NCBI GenBank assembly: GCA_025924275.1
Contig: JAICEH010000138.1
Location: 1-5,854, forward strand
Length of the DNA: 5,854 bases
Reading direction: 5' to 3'
From: Gemmatimonadales bacterium
GTDB taxonomy: Bacteria > Gemmatimonadota > Gemmatimonadetes > Gemmatimonadales > GWC2-71-9
Positions 1 to 4,970 of the stretch are shown piece after piece; position 1 is the first letter of the stretch; the number at the start of each line of letters is the position of its first letter. The notes under the pieces were generated by a model, which saw nothing but the letters and a program-made list of their open reading frames with translations, searched no databases and was not told the origin of the DNA. The position numbers and the translations under genes were made by a program.

Positions 1-37
1 GCTCCCTCCCCCTCTCTCCCCGCGCCCGGCTCCCCAC
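1..37. other. Pyrimidine-rich leader upstream of the peptidase gene
   Basis: The plus strand has five C-runs of three or more (4-6, 8-12, 18-21, 25-27, 32-35), separated by 1 to 5 bases. The minus strand therefore fits the G3+N1-7 G-quadruplex pattern. There is no Shine-Dalgarno motif before the ATG at 38 and no recognisable -10 box. The true promoter may lie left of the window. This C/T tract resembles the complement of the purine repeat at 4876-4903. Confidence 0.45.
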
Positions 38-2428
38 ATGCGCCGACTGTGCCTCGCGATCCTCACGCTCGCCGCCCCCCTCGCCGCCCAGGAGCCGTAC
101 CACGACGCCCCGGCGCCGATCGCGCGGATCCTGGATGCGCCGCCGCTGCCCTTCGCGAGCCTCGCCCCCGACCGCGCGATGCTCCTCCTCCACGAACGGA
201 ATGCGCTCCCGCCCATCGCCGACGTCGCGGCCCCGGAACTCCGGCTGGCCGGGCTCCGGATCGACCCCCGCACCTTCGGCCCGGCCCGCTCCCAGCCGCT
301 CCGCGGGCTGAGCCTGGTCCCGCTCGAGGGCGGGGCTCCGCGCCGCCTCGCCACGCCGGACGGGGCACGGCTCGGCACGCCGCGGTGGTCGCTCGACGGG
401 CGGCGGGTGGCGTTCCCGGTCGAGGAGGCGGACGGCATCGCCCTCTGGGTGGCCGATGTCTCGAGTGGCGAGGCCCGCCGGGTGACGCCTCGGCGGCTCA
501 ACGAGACGCTGGGATCGGGCTGCGAGTGGATGCCGTCGGGCACGGAGCTGCTCTGCCGCCTGGTGCCGGAGGGCCTCGGGGCGCCTCCCGCCGAGGCGGC
601 GCCGACCGGCCCCGCCGTGCAGGAGACGCGCGGCCGCGTGGCGGCCAACCGCACCTACCAGGACCTGCTCCGGAACGGCGCCGACGAGGTGCGGTTCGAG
701 CACTTCGCCTCCAGCCAGCTCGCGCTCGTCGGGCTGGATGGCACGGTGCGTCCCCTCGGCGAGCCGGCGATCTGGCTCTCCGCGGTGCCCTCGCCCGACG
801 GCCGGTGGATCCTGGCGCAGCGGCTCCACCGGCCGTGGTCGTACGTGGTGCCGGCGTTCCGCTTCCCCCGCACGGTGGAGCTCCTGGCCGCCGACGGCCG
901 GCCGGTCCGCACGCTGGCGGACCTCCCGCTGCAGGACGACGTGCCCACCGACTTCGACGCCGTGGCGCCGGGCCTCCGGCGCGCCGCGTGGCGGCCGGGC
1001 GCGGCGGCCACCATCACCTGGGCGGAGGCGCTGGACGGGGGCGACGCGAAGCGCGAAGCGCCGGTCCGCGACCGCGTGCTGGCGCTGGACGCGCCCTTCG
1101 CCGGCCAACCGCGCACGCTGATCGAGCTGGGCTTCCGCTACGACGCGGCGGCCTGGCTGCCGGACGGCCGGGCGCTCGTCACCGAGAGCTGGTGGAAGAC
1201 GCGCCGCACCCGCACCTGGCTGGTGGGCGGCGCCGGGGCGCCGGGACTGGTGTTCGACCGCAGCTCCGAGGACCGCTACGCCCACCCGGGGAATTTCGTC
1301 ACCGCGGATGGTCCGCTCGGCCGCACGGTGCTCACCAGCCCCGACGGACGCAGCGCCTACCTGGCCGGCGCCGGCGCCTCGCCCGAGGGCGACCGCCCCT
1401 TCCTCGACCGTTTCGAGCTCGCCACCGGGCGGACGACGCGGCTCTTCCGCTCGGAGCCCCCGTTCTACGAGGCGCCGGTCGAGCTGCTCGACGCCGAGGG
1501 CCGCCGGCTCCTCACCCGGCGCGAATCGGTGGACGAGCCGCCCAACTACTTCATCCGCGATCTGCGCGCGAAGCGCCTGGTGCAGCTGACCCGCTTCGCG
1601 GACCCGGCGCCCGAGCTCGCCGGGCTCGAGCCGGAGCTGATCCACTACCGGCGCGCGGACGGCGTCGCCCTCTCGGCCCGGCTCTACCTGCCGCCCGGGT
1701 ACGACCGCTCGCGCGGGCCGCTGCCCTTCCTCTTCTGGGCCTATCCCGCCGAGTTCAAGAGCGCCGCCGCGGCGGCGCAGGTGAGCGGGTCGCCGTACCG
1801 GTTCGTCCGGCCGTCAGGATCCTCCCACCTGTTCCTCCTCACCCAGGGCTACGGGGTGCTGGACGACCCTGCGATGCCGATCGTGGGCGAGGGCGGGGCG
1901 GAGCCCAACGACAGCTACGTGGAGCAGCTGGTGGCGAGCGCGGCGGCCGCGGTGGACAAGGTGGTGGAGCTGGGGGTGGCGGACCGGGAGCGGATCGCGA
2001 TCGGCGGGCACAGCTACGGCGCGTTCATGACGGCGAACCTGCTCGCGCACAGCGACCTCTTCCGCACCGGCATCGCCCGGAGCGGGGCCTACAACCGGAC
2101 CCTCACCCCGTTCGGCTTCCAGTCGGAGGAGCGCACCTGGTGGGAGGCACCGGAGACCTACACCCGGATGTCGCCCTTCACCTACGCGAACCGGGTAAAC
2201 GAACCGCTGCTCCTGATCCACGGCGAGGCCGACAACAACGCGGGCACCTTCCCGATCCAGTCGGAGCGGATGTTCGCGGCGGTGCAGGGGACCGGCGGCA
2301 CGGCGCGGCTGGTGCTGCTCCCGGCGGAATCCCACGGGTACGCGGCGCGGGAGTCGGTCGGCCACGTGCTCTGGGAGATGACGACCTGGCTCGACCGGTG
2401 GGTGAAGGGCGAGCGGGCGATGCCGTGA
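38..2428 (+). CDS. Exported S9-family serine peptidase, glutamyl endopeptidase-like (S9D), 796 aa
   Basis: This is a prolyl-oligopeptidase-fold peptidase that probably cleaves peptides in the periplasm or outside the cell. Residues 1-17 form a Sec signal peptide (MRR, hydrophobic core, PLAA/QEP cleavage). A beta-propeller region follows, to about residue 530, with repeats such as SLDGRRVAF, SPDGRWIL and SPDGRSAYL. The alpha/beta hydrolase domain covers about 540-796. Its nucleophile motif GGHSYGAFM gives Ser659; GEADNNAG gives Asp732; ESHGY gives His766. WAYP near Tyr569 is the likely oxyanion-hole segment. The N-terminal ILDAPP and PELRLAGLRIDPRT segments and the strongly conserved C-terminal stretch resemble the glutamyl endopeptidase group, known from chloroplast GEP, so cleavage after Glu is possible but inferred from resemblance. 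The length is normal for bacterial members and all catalytic residues are present. The ATG is chosen because it gives a clean signal peptide; no Shine-Dalgarno sequence precedes it. It converges on the minus-strand operon. Confidence 0.95.
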   Translation: MRRLCLAILTLAAPLAAQEPYHDAPAPIARILDAPPLPFASLAPDRAMLLLHERNALPPIADVAAPELRLAGLRIDPRTFGPARSQPLRGLSLVPLEGGAPRRLATPDGARLGTPRWSLDGRRVAFPVEEADGIALWVADVSSGEARRVTPRRLNETLGSGCEWMPSGTELLCRLVPEGLGAPPAEAAPTGPAVQETRGRVAANRTYQDLLRNGADEVRFEHFASSQLALVGLDGTVRPLGEPAIWLSAVPSPDGRWILAQRLHRPWSYVVPAFRFPRTVELLAADGRPVRTLADLPLQDDVPTDFDAVAPGLRRAAWRPGAAATITWAEALDGGDAKREAPVRDRVLALDAPFAGQPRTLIELGFRYDAAAWLPDGRALVTESWWKTRRTRTWLVGGAGAPGLVFDRSSEDRYAHPGNFVTADGPLGRTVLTSPDGRSAYLAGAGASPEGDRPFLDRFELATGRTTRLFRSEPPFYEAPVELLDAEGRRLLTRRESVDEPPNYFIRDLRAKRLVQLTRFADPAPELAGLEPELIHYRRADGVALSARLYLPPGYDRSRGPLPFLFWAYPAEFKSAAAAAQVSGSPYRFVRPSGSSHLFLLTQGYGVLDDPAMPIVGEGGAEPNDSYVEQLVASAAAAVDKVVELGVADRERIAIGGHSYGAFMTANLLAHSDLFRTGIARSGAYNRTLTPFGFQSEERTWWEAPETYTRMSPFTYANRVNEPLLLIHGEADNNAGTFPIQSERMFAAVQGTGGTARLVLLPAESHGYAARESVGHVLWEMTTWLDRWVKGERAMP

Positions 2429-2473
2429 GGGCAGGGCGGGAAGACGGGGAGGCGGGAAGGCGGTAGGTGGGGC
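2429..2473. repeat. Degenerate 8-bp purine-rich tandem repeat in the convergent gap
   Basis: The gap between the two convergent stop codons is almost pure G/A. From 2437 to 2468 it reads as four 8-bp units: CGGGAAGA, CGGGGAGG, CGGGAAGG, CGGTAGGT. The first three differ from the consensus CGGGAAGG by at most one base, and the fourth by three. The stretch 2429-2449 also has four G-runs with loops of 2, 1 and 5 bases, which meets a simple G-quadruplex pattern on the plus strand. I see no hairpin plus T-run, so there is no ordinary intrinsic terminator for either gene here. Confidence 0.55.
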
Positions 2474-2890
2474 TCAGGGGTACTTCGCGCGGACGGCCGC
2501 GACGGACGCGGCGACCAGCTCCTCGAGGACGCCGAGGTCCACGTCGACGAGGCGCTTGAGGTAGAGGCAGGACTTCCCGGTCCGGTGCTTCCCCAGCCGG
2601 GCCATCAGCGCCCCGCGGCCCTCGAAGTCCGGCAGGAGGTAGAGGGTCAGGTCCGCCTTCCGGGGGGAGAACCCGGCGACGGGCCACTCCGCGCTGCTCC
2701 CGTCCGCGTAGGGCAGGCGGTACGCCCCGAAGCCGATGATGCTCGGGCCCCACATCTTCGGCGCTTCGCCGGTGACCCGTCGCATCAGCTCCAGGACCAC
2801 GCGGCCGTCGGCCCGACGGCGCTCGTCGGGCACCGCGGCGAGGAAGGCCTCCACGCTCGCGCCGGTGGGGCGGGTCTTGGGCTCGGCCAT
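2474..2890 (-). CDS. DUF1801 (YdhG-like) small cytoplasmic protein, 138 aa
   Basis: The protein has no signal peptide and reads as a complete DUF1801 domain. Family-typical segments are an N-terminal helix region (SVEAFLAAVPDERR, residues 12-25), MWGPSIIGFG (46-55), FSPRKADLTLYLL (74-86) and GKHRTGKSCLYLKRL (100-114), ending in a helix (LEELVAASVAAVRAKYP). The family is small and mostly uncharacterised; one member, Bacillus subtilis YdhG (Fra), is described as a frataxin-like iron chaperone. I cannot say whether that role applies here. The ATG at 2890 is preceded by GGAG at 2902-2899 with an 8-nt spacer. It starts 17 nt after the stop of the DUF2911 gene and is the last gene of the probable operon. 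The same reading frame stays open far upstream through the DUF2911 gene, but this is a high-GC shadow and not a longer protein. Confidence 0.88.
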   Translation of the reverse strand: MAEPKTRPTGASVEAFLAAVPDERRRADGRVVLELMRRVTGEAPKMWGPSIIGFGAYRLPYADGSSAEWPVAGFSPRKADLTLYLLPDFEGRGALMARLGKHRTGKSCLYLKRLVDVDLGVLEELVAASVAAVRAKYP

Positions 2891-2898
2891 TGCGGGTG

Positions 2899-2902
2899 CT
2901 CC
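2899..2902 (-). promoter_or_regulatory. Shine-Dalgarno (GGAG) of the DUF1801 gene
   Basis: On the minus strand GGAG lies 8 nt before the ATG at 2890, inside the 17-nt gap after the DUF2911 stop codon. It supports this start over any upstream codon in the long open frame. Confidence 0.6.
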
Positions 2903-2907
2903 GGTGG

Positions 2908-3801
2908 CTAGGGGAGCCGGCGGCCCCGGCCGTAGACCTCGTCCTTGAGGCCGCGCATCGTCATCGTGGTCGGCCGGCCGCCGGAGCGCTCGAACTCGAC
3001 CAGCACCTCGTCCCAGATCTCGTAGACCTCGCCGTCCACCAGGTACGCCGGCGTGAACCAGTCCGCGCGCTTGGGCAGGAACACCATCGTGCGGTACTCG
3101 GGCGCGCCGAAGAGCGGCGGGTCGAGGGTCGCCACCATCATCCCGTCCCGGTGGGCCACCTCGAGCCGGGTGCTCGCGGTGTCGTCCCCCATCTGGGGCG
3201 TGAGCACCCACGTCCCCAGGTACGGGGCGGCCGCCGCGGCGTCGAAGGCGAGGGTGTAGGAGGGCGGCACCTTCACCTCGAGCGGCACCCGGACGGTGCC
3301 CCAGCGCATCACCAGGGTGCCGCCGTCCACCCGCAGCCGCTCGAACTCCCAGGTCAGCACGTCGGTGAACGGTCCGGTGCCCGGGGTGAAGGTCCAGCGG
3401 AGCTGGCTCGGGTCCTCCTTCGGGTGCTGGGTATGGTAGAGCTTCGGGTTGGTGTCGATTACCATCGTCCAGTCGCCGGGCTGGACCTGCATCCAGAGCG
3501 AGTACTTCCCCTTGCGAAGCGGGCGCCCCTCGATGGTGACGTCGTTGCTCACCTCGAGGGTGGTGGCCATGTTGGCCCCCGGGGTCCACACCTCGCCCCA
3601 GGGGACCACCTTCCCGAAGAGCGTGTCGCGACCCCGCGCGCGCGGGCGGGAGTACTCGATGGTGAACCTGGTCCCGTCCACGGTCTGGCTGAGGACGGCG
3701 GGCTCGCTGGCCTTGACCTGGGCGGCGAGGGGAGTCGCCAGGGGGGTGGTGAAGACGCATATCGCCAGGACCGCACGTCGCAGCGGAGTGGAGTCAGTCA
3801 C
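2908..3801 (-). CDS. Exported DUF2911 domain protein with C-terminal beta-rich extension, 297 aa
   Basis: The protein starts with a Sec signal peptide (residues 1-27; LRRAVLAICVF core, then PLAA/QVK). The DUF2911 domain follows at about 36-180. Its typical pieces are visible: LSQTVDGTRFTIEYSRPRARGR (residues 37-58, key EYSRP and RGR), then LFGKVVPWGEVWTPGANMAT, IEGRPLRKGKYSLW and WTMVIDTNPK. The domain has no assigned function and occurs in exported proteins. Residues about 193-297 form a second beta-rich part beginning YLGTWVL and ending with a basic RGRRLP tail; its pattern recalls a small lipocalin-like or DUF3471-like barrel, which is inference. Only one cysteine is seen (Cys15, in the signal peptide), so the mature form has none. 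The start is GTG, with GAGG at 3814-3811 as ribosome binding site. It lies 40 nt after the PCYCGC gene and 17 nt before the DUF1801 gene, so it is probably co-transcribed with both. Confidence 0.9.
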   Translation of the reverse strand: MTDSTPLRRAVLAICVFTTPLATPLAAQVKASEPAVLSQTVDGTRFTIEYSRPRARGRDTLFGKVVPWGEVWTPGANMATTLEVSNDVTIEGRPLRKGKYSLWMQVQPGDWTMVIDTNPKLYHTQHPKEDPSQLRWTFTPGTGPFTDVLTWEFERLRVDGGTLVMRWGTVRVPLEVKVPPSYTLAFDAAAAAPYLGTWVLTPQMGDDTASTRLEVAHRDGMMVATLDPPLFGAPEYRTMVFLPKRADWFTPAYLVDGEVYEIWDEVLVEFERSGGRPTTMTMRGLKDEVYGRGRRLP

Positions 3802-3841
3802 CTCGGCTCGCCTCGGATGTCGGGGGGTGAGGGGTGGGGGG
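3802..3841. other. 40-nt spacer with long G-runs on the plus strand
   Basis: Between the PCYCGC stop and the DUF2911 start, the plus strand has G-runs of six, four and six bases (3822-3827, 3831-3834, 3836-3841). The operon transcript would carry the matching C-runs. With three runs it does not meet the usual four-run quadruplex rule. No terminator hairpin and no clear promoter are seen, so read-through is likely. Confidence 0.4.
3811..3814 (-). promoter_or_regulatory. Shine-Dalgarno (GAGG) deciding the GTG start of the DUF2911 gene
   Basis: On the minus strand GAGG stands 9 nt before the GTG at 3801. No ATG in this frame lies ahead of the signal peptide, so the GTG start rests on this site and on the intact signal peptide. 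Confidence 0.5.
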
Positions 3842-4255
3842 TCAGCCGTAGCGCGCGTCGATGGCCTCGCGGATCTCCGCGAGGCTCCGGCCGGCGTCGT
3901 GGAGTCGGGCGGAGAGGTTGGCCTCGCCCTGGCAGATCTGGCAATGGCGGGCCATCCCCGCGTCCTCGTAGCAGGAGAGAAGCGAGTAGAACCCGGGCAG
4001 GTCGGCGCAGCCGCAGTGGCAACGGATCCCGTCCATCACGCCGGGGAGCCGGCGGACCTTGTCGAAGGTGGCGATCAGGTCCGCATCGCCGCCCAGGGCC
4101 TCGGGCGGGAGCACCCGTTCCGCGGTGATGCCGGGGCGGGGCTCGGGATGGGGGCCCCGCCGGACCAGCGCGCGCGCCCAGCCGCGGCCGGGCCCGCCCG
4201 CCATGGCGGCGAGGGCCGCGCCCACCGAAGCCAGGAAGCCCCGCCGGCCGCCCAT
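3842..4255 (-). CDS. Tat-exported six-cysteine protein of the PCYCGC-motif family, 137 aa
   Basis: Residues 1-29 form a twin-arginine signal peptide: RRGFLAS, a short alanine-rich core, then ARA/L as cleavage site. The mature part holds six cysteines in a set pattern: CHCGC (79-83), SCYE (Cys95) and HCQIC (104-108), then the ending GRSLAEIREAIDARYG. This order, and the final EIR-ID-YG segment, match the PCYCGC-motif family of unknown function. Here the proline and tyrosine of the name motif are Arg78 and His80. Clustered Cys and His together with Tat export (used for folded, often metal-loaded proteins) suggest metal or cofactor binding, which is inference. The ATG overlaps the stop of the preceding gene as TGATG and has a strong GGGGAGAG site just ahead, so translation is probably coupled. 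The open frame continues upstream to 5191, but that part is a shadow of other genes. Confidence 0.85.
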   Translation of the reverse strand: MGGRRGFLASVGAALAAMAGGPGRGWARALVRRGPHPEPRPGITAERVLPPEALGGDADLIATFDKVRRLPGVMDGIRCHCGCADLPGFYSLLSCYEDAGMARHCQICQGEANLSARLHDAGRSLAEIREAIDARYG

Positions 4256-4836
4256 CAGCTCTCCCCGGGGCCCTCGGGCGCGGCGTCCGCCTCGTCCAGC
4301 GCCTGCTGCATCATCGCCGCGAGCCCGGTCATCTCGCCGGTCAGGAGCCCGCGCCACTGGGCGCCGTCGCGGGTGGTGCTGGTCACCTCGAGTGACCGGA
4401 AGGCGGCCTTGCCGTAGGTCATCCCGATGCGCTGGAGCACGTGGACGGTATCCGCGCCCTCGCGGACCGTGCCGATGATCTCCACGGTCGCCGTCTTGAG
4501 CAGCTCGGTGGCGGCCGCCTCCTCCCCGAGGATGCGCTGCATCAGCGCGGCGAAGAGCTGGGCGTCGGTGAGGTTGGCCGCGTCCTCCGCGGTCTCGACG
4601 CCGAAGAGCATCGGGAGCATCTCGGCGGAGGCGGGATTCTCCAGCAGGGGCATGAACATCCCGCGCAGCTCGGCCAGCGCCTTCGGGTGCATCAGGCCCG
4701 CCATCCCGTCCCAGTCGCTGGCCCGCATCGCCTCGCCCATCGAGAGCGCGAGCTCCTCCGGGGTCGAGGCGGGATAGGTACGCTGGGCCGCCGCCGGGGC
4801 GGCGAAGACCAGGAGGGCCAGGAGGGCGAGGCGCAT
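4255..4836 (-). CDS. Exported hypothetical protein, possibly NTF2/SnoaL-like, 193 aa
   Basis: I do not recognise a named family with certainty. Residues 1-17 are a Sec signal peptide (MRLALLALLVFAAPAAA/QRT). The mature protein begins with TPEELALSMGEAMRASDWDGMAGLMHP, key pattern at residues 25-50, which is the usual helix start of NTF2-like proteins (small cup-shaped folds): an Ala/Met-rich helix, then a 'DWDGMAGLMHP' turn. Next come helices (residues 51-113) and three probable strands: VEIIGTVREG, TVHVLQRIGM and FRSLEVTSTTRDGAQWRGLLTGEM. The tail is acidic and flexible. The mature form has no cysteine or obvious catalytic motif, so binding or scaffolding is as likely as catalysis. The ATG at 4836 is chosen because the signal peptide begins exactly there; the open frame runs upstream to 4980, but that extension is low-complexity and crosses the tandem repeat. 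No Shine-Dalgarno sequence is present. It is the first gene of the minus-strand operon and overlaps the PCYCGC gene by one base. Confidence 0.8.
   Translation of the reverse strand: MRLALLALLVFAAPAAAQRTYPASTPEELALSMGEAMRASDWDGMAGLMHPKALAELRGMFMPLLENPASAEMLPMLFGVETAEDAANLTDAQLFAALMQRILGEEAAATELLKTATVEIIGTVREGADTVHVLQRIGMTYGKAAFRSLEVTSTTRDGAQWRGLLTGEMTGLAAMMQQALDEADAAPEGPGES
4259..4266 (-). promoter_or_regulatory. Strong Shine-Dalgarno and TGATG coupling site of the PCYCGC gene
   Basis: On the minus strand GGGGAGAG lies a few bases before the ATG at 4255, inside the last codons of the upstream gene. The stop TGA (4257-4255) and the ATG (4255-4253) share one base, a usual layout for translational coupling. 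Confidence 0.7.
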
Positions 4837-4875
4837 GGTCCGGAAGGTACGAAGGCGGGCGGAGGGGCGTAAGCC

Positions 4876-4903
4876 GGGAGAGGGGAGAGGGGAGAGGGGA
4901 GAG
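4876..4903. repeat. Four perfect copies of GGGAGAG, G-quadruplex pattern
   Basis: Four exact head-to-tail copies of the 7-mer occupy 4876-4882, 4883-4889, 4890-4896 and 4897-4903, followed by an imperfect partial copy (GGACAGA). Read as G-runs, the plus strand to 4905 has five tracts of three or four G with AGA loops, a regular G-quadruplex pattern. It lies about 40 bp upstream of the minus-strand operon start and about 65 bp upstream of the DUF748 start. Copy number could vary by slippage. Confidence 0.8.
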
Positions 4904-4930
4904 GGACAGACTCGCGGGCCGGGCCGATCC

Positions 4931-4946
4931 GGGACAGTATTGTCCC
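4931..4946. promoter_or_regulatory. Inverted repeat GGGACA-GTAT-TGTCCC, possible operator
   Basis: Two perfect 6-bp arms flank a 4-bp AT-rich centre, 25 bp before the DUF748 start. The possible -10 box TATTGT sits inside it, as expected for an operator bound by a dimeric regulator. A further half-site GGGACA occurs at 4903-4908, 28 bp away. As a transcript it could also form a short hairpin, but there is no T-run. The binding protein is unknown. Confidence 0.4.
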
Positions 4947-4970
4947 CAGCCCCTGACCGGTCGTCTGCCG

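Larger units (their letters stand above)
2474..4836 (-). other. Probable four-gene operon (NTF2-like, PCYCGC, DUF2911, DUF1801)
   Basis: Four same-strand genes follow with spacings of -1, 40 and 17 nt, and I see no terminator between them. The first three products are exported and the last is cytoplasmic. The 40-nt gap before DUF2911 is the only place where an internal promoter could fit. Co-transcription is inferred from spacing only. Confidence 0.6.
4837..4970. promoter_or_regulatory. Divergent intergenic region with promoters for the operon and the DUF748 gene
   Basis: This 134-bp stretch separates two divergently transcribed genes and so should carry both promoters. On the minus strand TACCTT (4849-4844) fits the TANNNT pattern of a -10 box and lies 7 nt before the ATG at 4836, which would give a leaderless or almost leaderless transcript. 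On the plus strand TATTGT (4938-4943) is a possible -10 box 27 nt before the ATG at 4971. Neither has a convincing -35 box. The 7-bp tandem repeat and the inverted repeat listed separately lie between them. Confidence 0.4.

Noticed and set aside
1761..1778. Perfect 18-bp palindrome GCGCCGCCGCGGCGGCGC inside the peptidase gene
   Set aside because: It encodes an alanine run (GCC/GCG codons), so the symmetry follows from codon choice; no regulatory role is expected within the gene.
49..2466. An 805-residue plus-strand open frame overlapping the whole peptidase gene
   Set aside because: Composition is almost only Arg, Ala, Gly and Pro, with no domain. The other frame has a signal peptide and a full catalytic triad. 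Long shadows are normal in very GC-rich DNA.
2429..2473. Bidirectional intrinsic terminator between the convergent genes
   Set aside because: No stem-loop followed by a T-run on either strand; the gap is nearly all purine on one strand and cannot fold into a stem.
2474..3760. A 428-residue minus-strand open frame that would fuse a long N-terminal part to the DUF1801 protein
   Set aside because: The upstream part is Arg/Pro/Gly-rich shadow of the DUF2911 gene in another frame. The ATG at 2890 has its own ribosome binding site and begins exactly at the DUF1801 domain.
2890..4417. Plus-strand open frames of 412 and 322 residues across the minus-strand operon
   Set aside because: They are antisense to four recognisable genes and show His/Arg/Gly-rich shadow composition without motifs.
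4955..4962. 8-bp palindrome GACCGGTC before the DUF748 start
   Set aside because: Too short to separate from chance in GC-rich DNA; only the larger GGGACA inverted repeat was kept.
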